DNA of 13,643 nt, taken from contig CANBYN010000023.1 in assembly GCA_947373615.1 (NCBI GenBank), positions 1 to 13,643 on the forward strand, read 5' to 3'. The notes under the pieces were generated by a model, which was given only the letters and a program-made list of their open reading frames with translations, ran no database searches and was not told the DNA's origin. The translations under genes and the position numbers were made by a program. This document shows, one piece after another, positions 1 to 7,520 of the stretch. Every line of letters starts with the position of its first letter. Position 1 is the first letter of the stretch. This DNA is from Burkholderiaceae bacterium (GTDB taxonomy: Bacteria > Pseudomonadota > Gammaproteobacteria > Burkholderiales > Burkholderiaceae).

Positions 1-1
1 G

Positions 2-514
2 TGGGTATTTCAAACTGCTAGCCGAACGATAGCCTTTGGCTTTGGAAGTGGTCTAAGTCCAATTGCTCCAGGAACTGCTGGCACTCTCTGGGCTTGGGGA
101 GCATTTCTATTGGGCGAATACTTCCTCACAACAGAGAACTTTCTTTGGATCATTGGCGGAGGAATTTTGCTGGGGTGCTGGATCTGTGGCAATGTTAGCG
201 AAGAATTAGGTAAAAAGGATTTTGGCGGCATTGTGTGGGATGAAATTGTTGCCTTTTGGCTTGTACTAATTTTCATCATGCCGACTAGCTTTTGGATGCA
301 GGCAATTGCTTTTTTAGTATTTCGCTTTTTTGATGCAATCAAACCAGGCCCTATTGGCATGATTGATCGGCACTTTAAAAATCTAGAGGAAACTTATCAG
401 CCGTCTAATCTATTGCAAATTTTTTGGCGTGGTTTTGGTATTGTGGTCGATGACCTTGCTGCAGCTTTCTTTACACTTTTAATCATGGCTTTTATACAAG
501 CAGCTATCAAATGA
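2..514 (+). CDS. pgpA: Phosphatidylglycerophosphatase A, 5' partial
   Basis: This inner-membrane phosphatase removes the terminal phosphate from phosphatidylglycerol phosphate, the last step of phosphatidylglycerol synthesis. The reading frame is open from base 2, so the true start lies upstream of the window. The 170 visible residues are close to the family's usual length, so only a few residues are missing. The PgpA signature near the N-terminus reads FGFGSGLSPIAPGTAGT. It is followed by the acidic motif VWDEIVAFW (around visible residue 80) and by FRFFDAIKPGPIGMIDR, both of which match the E. coli protein. Hydrophobic stretches (for example FLWIIGGGILLGCW and the C-terminal AAAFFTLLIMAFIQAA) fit a multi-spanning membrane protein. 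The internal TTG at 110 is not the start, because conserved sequence precedes it. The stop overlaps the cinA start as ATGA, so the two genes are probably translationally coupled. In related genomes thiL often lies just upstream. Confidence 0.95.
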   Translation, partial: WVFQTASRTIAFGFGSGLSPIAPGTAGTLWAWGAFLLGEYFLTTENFLWIIGGGILLGCWICGNVSEELGKKDFGGIVWDEIVAFWLVLIFIMPTSFWMQAIAFLVFRFFDAIKPGPIGMIDRHFKNLEETYQPSNLLQIFWRGFGIVVDDLAAAFFTLLIMAFIQAAIK

Positions 515-1011
515 ATATGGGCTCAATAGAATCCACCAAAACATTAGCCAGCATCCTCCTCACTCAAAATTGGAAACTAGCGCTAGCCGAATCCTGTACA
601 GGAGGTCTTGTCTGCGCAACCCTCACTGAACTAGCGGGCTCAAGCGAGTGGTTTGAGAGGGGCTTCATTACCTACAGCAATGAAGCAAAAATTGAGTGCC
701 TTGGAGTACCAAATCAAATGATTGAGACTTATGGTGCAGTAAGTGAAGAGGTTGCCAAAGCAATGGCAAATGGTGCCATCAACAATTCAGCAGCAAATGT
801 GAGCATTTCAATTACTGGCATCGCAGGACCCTCTGGAGGCTCTACAGAAAAACCTGTAGGGACAGTTTGTTTTGGCTGGGCCATTCAAAATGGTTCGAGC
901 GAAAATCGAGTCACTACAAACACAATGCATTTTATTGGCGATCGAAATTCGATTCGTCAACAAGCAAGGGACTATGCACTCACTGAATTAATAGGGCTAC
1001 TGCGCAACTAA
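511..1011 (+). CDS. cinA: Nicotinamide-nucleotide amidohydrolase, CinA C-terminal domain type
   Basis: The product is a 166-residue stand-alone CinA C-terminal (PncC) domain. Such enzymes deamidate nicotinamide mononucleotide to nicotinic acid mononucleotide, returning NMN released by NAD-consuming reactions such as DNA ligation to NAD synthesis. The family motif AESCTGG is at residues 26-32, followed by GFITYSNEAKIECLGV at 51-66, GAVSEEVA at 75-82 and the loop TGIAGPSGG at 102-110 leading into PVGTVCFGW. The N-terminal MoCF-like domain of full-length CinA is absent, as is usual in proteobacteria. The ATG at 511 shares four bases with the pgpA stop. A second ATG two codons later (517) is an equally possible start. 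The symbol pncC would be as suitable as cinA. Any link to competence is historical and cannot be inferred here. Confidence 0.95.
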   Translation: MNMGSIESTKTLASILLTQNWKLALAESCTGGLVCATLTELAGSSEWFERGFITYSNEAKIECLGVPNQMIETYGAVSEEVAKAMANGAINNSAANVSISITGIAGPSGGSTEKPVGTVCFGWAIQNGSSENRVTTNTMHFIGDRNSIRQQARDYALTELIGLLRN

Positions 1012-1034
1012 ACATGCTTACAAAGTTGCCATGG

Positions 1035-2000
1035 TCACTTCATCCAACCTTTACTATGGAAGTACCATAAAGGAATAATGGCAGAAATAACCATCGCGAT
1101 TATTGCCATGGGGTAACCCCAAGTCGCATCTAACTCTGGCATATGTTTATAGTTCATGCCCCAGACACTAGCTAGCAAGGTGGGCGGCATTAAGGCAACA
1201 GAGACCACCGAGAAGATCTTGATAATCTTAGATTGGTTCAAGTTAATGAAACCAACAGTAGCATCCATTAAGAAGTTAATCTTATCAAACAAGAATGCTG
1301 TATGGTTCTCAAGAGAATCAATATCGCGCAAAATTTGGCGTGCTTCTTCTTGTTGTTCATCAGATAGTAATTTACTTCGCATCAAGAAAGACAAAGCTCT
1401 ACGAGTATCCATCACATTACGACGAATACGTCCGTTAGTATCCTCTTCCTTGGCTATGGTTTCGAGTACTGTTTCTGCATCAGCATCATTGATATCATCT
1501 TGCAAAACCCGCTTACCAGCTAGTTCAAGATTTTCATAAACTTCTTCCAAAGCATCGGCGGAATACTCAGCATCAGTTGAATATAGATCAAGCAATACAT
1601 CTTTTGCATTACTAACTGAACCAGGGCGCAAACGAGCACGCAAGCGTACTAAGCGGAATACCGGTAAATCTTCATCATGAATAGAGAACAATACTTGCTT
1701 GGTGAGGACGAAAGCGACCCGAACGTTGCGCGAAGTTTCTTCTTCATCCAATAAGAAATCGGTACGAATATGAAGATGGCCATCATCAGCCTCAAAGTAG
1801 CGAGCAGACGCTTCCAAGTCACCCAAGTCATCCAACTCAGGCAAAAGCACGCCAAACGCTTCTTTAATCCAAATGAGCTCCTCTTCCTCTGGATCAACGA
1901 CGTCGATCCAGATCGGGTTAGCGTATTGCAACAATTCATTGCGATCTTCGACTTGCTCTTGAGAGAGGCGGCCATTTTGCAGGACGAACAAGTTGATCAT
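1035..2000 (-). CDS. corA: CorA-family magnesium/cobalt channel
   Basis: CorA proteins form homopentameric inner-membrane channels for Mg2+ (also Co2+ and Ni2+). The 321-residue product has the expected large acidic N-terminal cytosolic domain. This is followed by a long helix and, at the C-terminus, two membrane segments at about residues 258-280 and 296-314. The family-defining GMN motif is at 281-283, at the end of the first membrane helix, and the periplasmic loop contains the conserved MPEL. The C-terminus is basic (HSKGWMK), as in E. coli CorA. The ATG at 2000 has a good ribosome binding site, AGGAG at 2007-2011 with six-base spacing, which settles the start. The gene converges on cinA with 23 bases between stops and diverges from pyrF. 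It appears to be a single-gene transcription unit. I see no M-box-like leader, since only 73 bases separate it from pyrF. Confidence 0.96.
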   Translation of the reverse strand: MINLFVLQNGRLSQEQVEDRNELLQYANPIWIDVVDPEEEELIWIKEAFGVLLPELDDLGDLEASARYFEADDGHLHIRTDFLLDEEETSRNVRVAFVLTKQVLFSIHDEDLPVFRLVRLRARLRPGSVSNAKDVLLDLYSTDAEYSADALEEVYENLELAGKRVLQDDINDADAETVLETIAKEEDTNGRIRRNVMDTRRALSFLMRSKLLSDEQQEEARQILRDIDSLENHTAFLFDKINFLMDATVGFINLNQSKIIKIFSVVSVALMPPTLLASVWGMNYKHMPELDATWGYPMAIIAMVISAIIPLWYFHSKGWMK

Positions 2001-2006
2001 GGTGAA

Positions 2007-2011
2007 CTCCT
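2007..2011 (-). promoter_or_regulatory. Ribosome binding site of corA
   Basis: On the minus strand this reads AGGAG, within CCTTAGGAG. It lies six bases before the ATG at 2000 and supports that start codon for corA. Confidence 0.8.
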
Positions 2012-2055
2012 AAGGAATGTGCGCTAGTTTATCCTATAGAACATGACAGTTTCAC

Positions 2056-2061
2056 TAAAAT
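2056..2061 (+). promoter_or_regulatory. Possible -10 element for pyrF
   Basis: TAAAAT matches five of six positions of the sigma-70 -10 consensus. It lies 12 bases before the pyrF ATG in the short corA-pyrF divergent spacer. I find no recognisable -35 at 16-18 bases upstream. If the element is used, transcription would begin only a few bases before the start codon. Weak evidence, based on one short match in AT-rich DNA. Confidence 0.3.
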
Positions 2062-2073
2062 ACGCCAAATACG

Positions 2074-2913
2074 ATGAACTCTTGCTCAAATACCTTTAAC
2101 CAGCAACTCCAGTCTACGTGGGCTTCCCAAGGTAGCATGTTATGTATTGGGTTTGACCCTGACCCCAAGCGCTTGCCCCTACCCTTCCAAGGGAAACCTG
2201 AAGGGATCTTTGAGTTCTGCCGCGAAATCGCTGATGCCACTGCGGATCTAGTCTGCTCATTCAAACCCCAATTTGCTTACTTTGCCTCCCAAAGAGCGGA
2301 GGCTCAATTAGAAAAGCTCATCAAGCATCTCAAAGATCAGCATCCCCATATTCCCGTCATCCTAGACTCTAAGCGCGGGGATATTGGTAGCACAGCTGAC
2401 CACTACGCATTGGAAGCATTTGAGCGTTATGGCGCTGATGCCGTCACCGTAAACCCCTACATGGGCTTTGATACCATTGAGCCCTACCTCAAGCACGCTG
2501 GCAAGGGCGTCATTGTGCTCTGTCGAACCTCTAACCTAGGTGGTTCAGATTTACAGTTTCTCAATATTGCCCCCGATGGCGAACCACTCTATCTGCATTT
2601 AGCAAAATTAGCGGCGCAGAAGTGGAATGACTCAGGCCAAATTAGTCTGGTAGTAGGGGCAACCTTTCCCGAGGAAATTGCTAAAGTTCGCACTATCGTT
2701 GGAGAAATGCCTTTGCTCATTCCTGGTATTGGCGCTCAAGGCGGCGATATTGAAGCAACCGTCACCGCCGGAGCTATCCCTGGAAAGCCTGGAACAGGAA
2801 TGATCATCAATTCCTCAAGAGCCATTCTGTACGCAAGCTCTGGCAATGATTTTGCACAAGCTGCGAGACTGGTAGCCCAGGAAACGCGCGATGCAATAAG
2901 GGCTGCTACTTAG
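2074..2913 (+). CDS. pyrF: Orotidine 5'-phosphate decarboxylase, type 2
   Basis: This cytosolic TIM-barrel enzyme decarboxylates OMP to UMP, the last step of de novo pyrimidine synthesis. The 279-residue length and motifs place it in the longer type 2 family, not with the roughly 240-residue E. coli-type enzymes. The catalytic Asp-Lys-Asp array is in LDSKRGDIGSTA (D98, K100, D103). A second conserved lysine is in FKPQFAYF (K64). The phosphate-binding region is represented by PGIGAQGGD (217-225) and GMIINSSRAI (242-251). The ATG at 2074 has no clear ribosome binding site. It is preferred over the ATG at 2137 because the helix before LCIGFDPDP is conserved in this family. The last eight bases overlap the 3' end of the convergent mtgA. 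No other pyrimidine gene is nearby. Confidence 0.96.
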   Translation: MNSCSNTFNQQLQSTWASQGSMLCIGFDPDPKRLPLPFQGKPEGIFEFCREIADATADLVCSFKPQFAYFASQRAEAQLEKLIKHLKDQHPHIPVILDSKRGDIGSTADHYALEAFERYGADAVTVNPYMGFDTIEPYLKHAGKGVIVLCRTSNLGGSDLQFLNIAPDGEPLYLHLAKLAAQKWNDSGQISLVVGATFPEEIAKVRTIVGEMPLLIPGIGAQGGDIEATVTAGAIPGKPGTGMIINSSRAILYASSGNDFAQAARLVAQETRDAIRAAT

Positions 2914-3652
2914 TACTTTTGGATGTCGTAGGTATGGGCACTAACACGACCCTATCCATATATTCCAAAATAAAATCTTGTCGGGTCGGAAAGTGAATGT
3001 TGGCCCTCCGACAATACTGAGCTTTATCAAAACATTTGGGAGCTGGTAAGGCGGAGGCTAAAGCAGCTGCCTGCTCGCGATCCAACAATGCCGGTGAAGT
3101 GGCGTAATAGTGCTGAGCAGCCGAACCAATCCCAAAGATTCCCTCGCCCCACTCGACAGAATTGAGATAAATCTCATAGAGCCTTTGCTTAGATAAAGTC
3201 AACTCCAAAAGACCTGTGATCACCAACTCTTGGCCTTTGCGGAAATAGTTTTGCTCTGAAGAAAGAAATAAATTTTTTGCCAGTTGTTGAGTAATAGTTG
3301 AGCCGCCGCGCAATGACGTTTTAGATTTACTACCTGCCTGAGTTTTTTGTTGATTCTTTTCCCAAGCCTTTTGCATATCTTCAACTCGTACACCTTTGTG
3401 CTGAAAAAAAATATCGTCTTCACTTACCATCACTGCACGTTTCAGGTTATTGGAAATTTTGTCGTAAGGAGTCCATTTGGATTGCACTGGGCAAGACCAG
3501 TGCCAGCTACATAGACGCCAACGCTCAGCCCTCTGAAATGCCGTACTGCTGGGATCCAAACCAATCCAAAGAATGATCTGAATCGCAAAATAGACCTGCA
3601 TTGCTAGAAAACCACATAGCAAGCATTTGACAAAGTAAGCAAGCCAACGCAT
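2906..3652 (-). CDS. mtgA: Monofunctional peptidoglycan glycosyltransferase
   Basis: MtgA polymerises lipid II into glycan strands in the periplasm. It belongs to glycosyltransferase family 51 and lacks the transpeptidase domain of bifunctional penicillin-binding proteins. One N-terminal membrane anchor spans about residues 5-30. The GT51 motifs follow in order: SEDDIFFQHKG with catalytic E78, RGGSTITQQLAKNLFL (115-130), RKGQE (138-142, likely second acidic residue), KQRLYEIYLNSVEWGEGIFG (155-174) and GSAAQHYY. The 248-residue length is normal for the family. It is the last gene of the minus-strand cluster, 10 bases after aroE, with no clear ribosome binding site, so it is probably coupled to aroE. 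Four cysteines beyond the membrane anchor form two closely spaced pairs (C48/C54 and C207/C214), which I have not seen described as a family feature. Confidence 0.95.
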   Translation of the reverse strand: MRWLAYFVKCLLCGFLAMQVYFAIQIILWIGLDPSSTAFQRAERWRLCSWHWSCPVQSKWTPYDKISNNLKRAVMVSEDDIFFQHKGVRVEDMQKAWEKNQQKTQAGSKSKTSLRGGSTITQQLAKNLFLSSEQNYFRKGQELVITGLLELTLSKQRLYEIYLNSVEWGEGIFGIGSAAQHYYATSPALLDREQAAALASALPAPKCFDKAQYCRRANIHFPTRQDFILEYMDRVVLVPIPTTSKSTK

Positions 3653-3662
3653 AGAGACTGAA

Positions 3663-4568
3663 CTAACTACGTAACTTCTCTAATACTGAGCGTGGTTTAA
3701 TTATTTTGGCTAGACCAGCCCCACGCCATAATAAAAATGCATCAGCTGCTTGTTCAACCAGCATACCCAAGCCATCACTCACTCTTGCACCCCTTTGCAA
3801 AGCCTGCTGCATGAACGAAGTGGTTTTGCCATAAACCATGTCGTAAGCAAAAGAACCTGGAGCAAAAATATTGGCAACTGCTTGAGCAGTCAGAGGTGAT
3901 TCATCATTCAGGCCAGCGGCTGTGGCATTAATGACCAAATCAAATGAATATTGGGTTATTTCAGAGTCAGCCAAATCTGATAGTGCTCGAGACTCCAGCG
4001 CAACTTCCTTAGAAGCTGCAAGGCCTGCAAAAAGTTTTACTAGTTCATCCGCTTTTGCGCTAGTGCGATTAGCAATGACCAAACACTTTGGTGTTTGTTC
4101 TAAAAGAGGTCCGATCACTCCGCGTGCTGCACCACCAGCACCTATGATCAATATCCGGGCACTATTGATGGCAATTCCTTGGGCCAATAAATCCCTTACT
4201 AAGCCTGCACCGTCAGTATTGTCACCAAATATCTTGCCTTCCTTTATCCACAAGGTATTTACGGCACCCGCTAATTTAGCGCGAGAGGTAAGCACATCAG
4301 CAAATGCTTGTGCATCAAGCTTAAAAGGAACGGTTACATTAAGACCTTTCCCGCCCACAACAAAGAAGGCCTTAGCCGCTTTAGCAAATCCATCAATCTC
4401 AGGTTGCAAGCGTCCGTAATGCATTGCTTGCTTAGAATGCTCTGCAAAGCTCTGATGAATAGCGGGAGATTTGCTATGAGAAATTGGATTGCCAGCAACG
4501 GCGTACACATCTAAGCCAGGAAAGAGGCTTGGGTCAATATGCAGATCGTTGGACTGGGATGAATTCAT
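3663..4568 (-). CDS. aroE: Shikimate dehydrogenase (NADP+)
   Basis: AroE reduces 3-dehydroshikimate to shikimate with NADPH in the cytosolic pathway to chorismate and aromatic amino acids. The 301-residue product shows the substrate-binding motif NPISHSKSP (27-35), GLNVTVPFK with catalytic K83, AGAVNT (N104) and GDNTDGAG with catalytic D119. The cofactor half has the glycine-rich loop GAGGAARG (143-150) and NRTSAKA (167-173), the NRT motif typical of NADP preference. It continues with INATAAGL, YDMVYGKTT and the C-terminal GLGMLVEQAADAFLLWRG. The N-terminus is about 20 residues longer than in E. coli AroE, but no nearer in-frame methionine precedes the conserved core, so 4568 is kept. It lies 39 bases after the TonB-like gene and 10 bases before mtgA. 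The complementary dehydratase gene aroQ is also in this window, in a different transcription unit. Confidence 0.97.
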   Translation of the reverse strand: MNSSQSNDLHIDPSLFPGLDVYAVAGNPISHSKSPAIHQSFAEHSKQAMHYGRLQPEIDGFAKAAKAFFVVGGKGLNVTVPFKLDAQAFADVLTSRAKLAGAVNTLWIKEGKIFGDNTDGAGLVRDLLAQGIAINSARILIIGAGGAARGVIGPLLEQTPKCLVIANRTSAKADELVKLFAGLAASKEVALESRALSDLADSEITQYSFDLVINATAAGLNDESPLTAQAVANIFAPGSFAYDMVYGKTTSFMQQALQRGARVSDGLGMLVEQAADAFLLWRGAGLAKIIKPRSVLEKLRS

Positions 4569-4607
4569 GATGACTACAGAATAAGCGAATTTCTGAACTG
4601 AATAGTA

Positions 4608-5495
4608 TTAATGGCGTAGCTCTAAGCGATCCACACCATCTCGAGTGAATTCAAAGGTAGACACCCAATCCAATACATCAATTTGCCCCCTCATCTCAGA
4701 TGGAAATGGTCCAAATGGTGCTGAGGCGCGCACAATTGCCAAGGCTTGACGATCTAATTCGGAGTTACCAGAGCTACGGCCAATTGTGAGCCCGTCTTTA
4801 CCTTGTGCGTTAGTGGTGATGCGCCCTTGAGCATCAACGCTGACCACGATAATCAAACTGCCGTACAAAGGGTGCCCATTTGCTCGAGGGAAATAAGCAC
4901 TTCCATAAGATTCAATCTTTTGACGCATCGCATCGTAATAATGTGCAAAAGCAACTGCTTTTGTATTAGCTCCCGTCAGCACTCTTCGACGCGGTTCTCG
5001 TCCATCAGTCTGTAAGCGTTTAGCCAACTCTGCTTCAAGAGAATTCAGCTGAGGGGCGATCTTTTCCTCATCACCACTTTTGCGACCGCCTGAACGATCA
5101 CGCCGCTCATCCAGTTTTGCCAACATTTGCCTTTGCCGCTTCTCCAACACCTCAAGACGAGCCTCGGCACCCAATCTTGCACGATGTAATGCAGTGGCAT
5201 CTTGATTCTCAGTTTTACCGCCGCCCTGCAAATCAGCTTGCGCCAATTTCCTTGCATTCTGGGGTGGGGTCTTATTGCTAGCATTCACCAATACCACGCT
5301 TAATGGGGTATTAAGCCTACGATTCTGAATTTCCCCAAACCCCCAACGAAAAGACAAAAAGAGAATATGAATCAAAAGAGAAGTGCCAAGCGCAAACCAA
5401 AAGGGGTGGCGAAGCCAAACGTTCCGCAAATAAAAGAGTACCGCCCTCAACTTGGCTGGGCACGGGAACTCCAATGATTTAATCTGGGCTAGCAT
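4608..5495 (-). CDS. TonB-family protein
   Basis: TonB proteins carry energy from inner-membrane ExbB-ExbD to outer-membrane receptors. From the ATG at 5495 the product has 295 residues. These comprise a short cytosolic N-terminus, one membrane segment at about 32-51 with the S-x3-H pattern of TonB anchors (S39, H43), and a charged, probably coiled-coil region at about 105-165. The C-terminal TonB fold is at about 195-285. That fold is recognised from YGSLIIVVSVDAQGRI, the SSGNSELDRQAL segment and APFGPFPSE. The usual proline-rich spacer is missing. No exbB or exbD and no receptor gene are in the window, so the substrate is unknown. An in-frame TTG at 5522 would add nine residues but has no ribosome binding site. 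The chosen ATG lies inside the end of the RNase gene (17-base overlap), implying coupled translation. A TolA-like or structural role is a possible alternative. Confidence 0.85.
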   Translation of the reverse strand: MLAQIKSLEFPCPAKLRAVLFYLRNVWLRHPFWFALGTSLLIHILFLSFRWGFGEIQNRRLNTPLSVVLVNASNKTPPQNARKLAQADLQGGGKTENQDATALHRARLGAEARLEVLEKRQRQMLAKLDERRDRSGGRKSGDEEKIAPQLNSLEAELAKRLQTDGREPRRRVLTGANTKAVAFAHYYDAMRQKIESYGSAYFPRANGHPLYGSLIIVVSVDAQGRITTNAQGKDGLTIGRSSGNSELDRQALAIVRASAPFGPFPSEMRGQIDVLDWVSTFEFTRDGVDRLELRH

Positions 5496-7518
5496 CTTCT
5501 TCAGAATTTTCAGAGATATCAATTTCTGATGCTGCTTCAGTTAACTTCTCGACCGATTCAAGTTTGGCCTCGATCTCCAGAACCCTAATGGCAGCGCTAA
5601 GCTGCAATAAATCAATATCCGATGCCACCACTTCGGCCCGAGTCATTCGAGGATGAGCGGCTAGCTCTGGAATAGGAATGTGTAGCGGCACCACTTCCAC
5701 CCTAGACACGCCTTCTTTTAAATGACGAACGTGAACTTTTTTAGATTCACCATCCTGGGCCATCCAACGCAGACACCAATATTTTTCTAGCCTGTCTTGA
5801 TATTCGCCATAGGCTTGATAACAAGATTCAAAATCGACTGCAATACCCATCAAAGTAGCATCCCGAGGTGGAAACGGGGCGACCATCTTAGCAGTCACAC
5901 CATGTTTCGCCAAAGCAATTAACTGCCATTGGTTGACTAAATCCGAATAACGACGCAAAGGTGATGTGCACCAGGCGTAATAATCCAATCCCAAACCTTC
6001 ATGTGGCCCTGGCGTGGTTTGCATTCTGGTGCGTAGCGGACCCCAACCCTTCTGAGTTCTAAAGAGACCTGGTAGACCATGTTCAGCAAGCATCTGTCCA
6101 GAAGCGCTATTGCAAAAAATCATCCACTCGGCCACAACTGTATCCAAAATTGATCCACGTTGACGAGGCACAATCTCGACGCGCCGAACGCCATCTATGT
6201 CTTTCATTTGAAAATGAAAGTCTCTTGCCAAAGCATTGGGTTCTATTACGCCTAATTGTTCAGCGCGAAGCCCGTTCGCCACTCTCTTGACTTGGCGACT
6301 TGCATGTAAGTGCTTAGCGGACGCCCACAAAATTGCCAACTCTTTGCGATAAGGATAAGTGGCTGACTCATCAAATAAACTCTCTTCACTTACTAGATGC
6401 TCCAAATCTTCTAGACGTAAATTGGCGGCTATTGGCACCATCTCCGCGTGCATTTGTAATGAATCTTTTTTTACTATGCCCGCACCATCTATATCAACAT
6501 AAATTGACAGAGCAGGTCTTGAAGCACCTGCATCCAAAGAGAATTGCTCAATTACCTGGTCGGGCAACATCGTAATTTTGTCACCCGGAAAATACACTGT
6601 GGACATGCGGCTACGTGCCACCTGATCTAACGGATCATCTTTCGCAATAGCTAGTCCTGGGGCCGCAATATGAATTCCTATTCGATGGCAACCATCTGCC
6701 AGCTCGGTGACCGACAAAGCGTCATCAATCTCTGTTGTGCCCGAATCATCAATCGAGAATGCCTGCGCCTGAGCAACTGGAAGCTGCGCAATAGCGACTT
6801 GATAGGTTGCTTGATCCACTTGAACGCTCTTGTTATGTCTAGGTCCATTAGGAAAGTGTGCCTTAAGAAACATCCCTTGGTGATAAGCTAAAGGGGATTC
6901 AATGGCACCGCAGCGAATCATTAATTGAGCTGGAGATTCGCCAGTTTCTGAGCACGCAGCAATCAGAGACTTGTAGGCGGAGGTGTTTTTATCAGGTGAA
7001 AAAAGCAGTTGGTTAGCCGAAGACTTTAATACCTCCGGAAAAATTCCCGCAACTAACTCTTTCTGCCAATTTGACTGTTGCTCTAACTCTTTTTGTTTGC
7101 GTTCCAACGCGGCTAACCCAGCCTGCAATTGCTCTAGTGGGGCCCGCTGAAAACGACCGCGTCCTTTACGACGAAAAAATACTGGGGCACCTTGCAATGC
7201 AATTGCTAATGATACTTTTTGAGGAACTGAAGCTTGCGCTCCAAAGTACTCCACTGAAACATCTACCAAGCCGAACTCTTCATCTGGCGCGCAGTCCCAG
7301 AGCAACTGTAAATCGATATCTTTAGATAAAACACTTGCTTCATCCATAACCGCCTGAGCATCAGGCCTTTCAAAGCGTAACCAAACTTCTTTAGCTTTGA
7401 GTTTAATTTTCTTTCCCGAAAGGCTTGTGGCTTGCCAAGATTCAGCATCTCCAACACCAGATGCCGACTGAACTGTAGCGATCTTGATATCACCACCCTC
7501 TTCGTATACAAGATTCAT
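5479..7518 (-). CDS. RNase II/RNase R family 3'-5' exoribonuclease (RNB domain)
   Basis: Proteins with an RNB domain degrade single-stranded RNA from the 3' end. In this 679-residue product the catalytic loop reads SIDDSGTTEIDDAL (255-268). It aligns with the E. coli RNase II metal-binding acids, but with Glu (E263) where E. coli RNase II has its second Asp. Other family segments are FPGDKITMLPD (310-320), EWMIFCNSASGQML (464-477) and TSPLRRYSDLVNQW (518-531), which holds the conserved arginines. The first roughly 245 residues do not show clear cold-shock RNA-binding domains to my eye. They include a basic stretch (RRKGRGRFQR, 116-125) and a likely short coiled coil (127-155). The C-terminus lacks an obvious S1 domain and ends in an acidic tail. 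The gene starts two bases after the fabG-like stop and overlaps the TonB-like gene. The exact name (rnb or rnr) is not justified, as the protein looks like a separate betaproteobacterial branch. Confidence 0.9.
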   Translation of the reverse strand: MNLVYEEGGDIKIATVQSASGVGDAESWQATSLSGKKIKLKAKEVWLRFERPDAQAVMDEASVLSKDIDLQLLWDCAPDEEFGLVDVSVEYFGAQASVPQKVSLAIALQGAPVFFRRKGRGRFQRAPLEQLQAGLAALERKQKELEQQSNWQKELVAGIFPEVLKSSANQLLFSPDKNTSAYKSLIAACSETGESPAQLMIRCGAIESPLAYHQGMFLKAHFPNGPRHNKSVQVDQATYQVAIAQLPVAQAQAFSIDDSGTTEIDDALSVTELADGCHRIGIHIAAPGLAIAKDDPLDQVARSRMSTVYFPGDKITMLPDQVIEQFSLDAGASRPALSIYVDIDGAGIVKKDSLQMHAEMVPIAANLRLEDLEHLVSEESLFDESATYPYRKELAILWASAKHLHASRQVKRVANGLRAEQLGVIEPNALARDFHFQMKDIDGVRRVEIVPRQRGSILDTVVAEWMIFCNSASGQMLAEHGLPGLFRTQKGWGPLRTRMQTTPGPHEGLGLDYYAWCTSPLRRYSDLVNQWQLIALAKHGVTAKMVAPFPPRDATLMGIAVDFESCYQAYGEYQDRLEKYWCLRWMAQDGESKKVHVRHLKEGVSRVEVVPLHIPIPELAAHPRMTRAEVVASDIDLLQLSAAIRVLEIEAKLESVEKLTEAASEIDISENSEEDASPD

Positions 7519-7520
7519 AC

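Noticed and set aside
1004..1029. Inverted repeat GCAACT-N14-AGTTGC between the cinA and corA stops, a possible bidirectional terminator
   Set aside because: The stem is only six pairs with a 14-base loop, and no T-run follows on either strand, so it does not meet a reasonable terminator standard.
1156..1539. Open frame antisense to corA, and similar antisense frames over aroE, accB, mpl and the RNase gene
   Set aside because: Each lies fully inside a well-supported gene, has low-complexity or implausible translated sequence and no ribosome binding site. They are shadows of real coding frames.
5496..5522. Nine-residue N-terminal extension of the TonB-like protein from a TTG at 5522
   Set aside because: A rare start codon without a ribosome binding site. 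The ATG at 5495 still leaves a normal cytosolic N-terminus before the membrane anchor.
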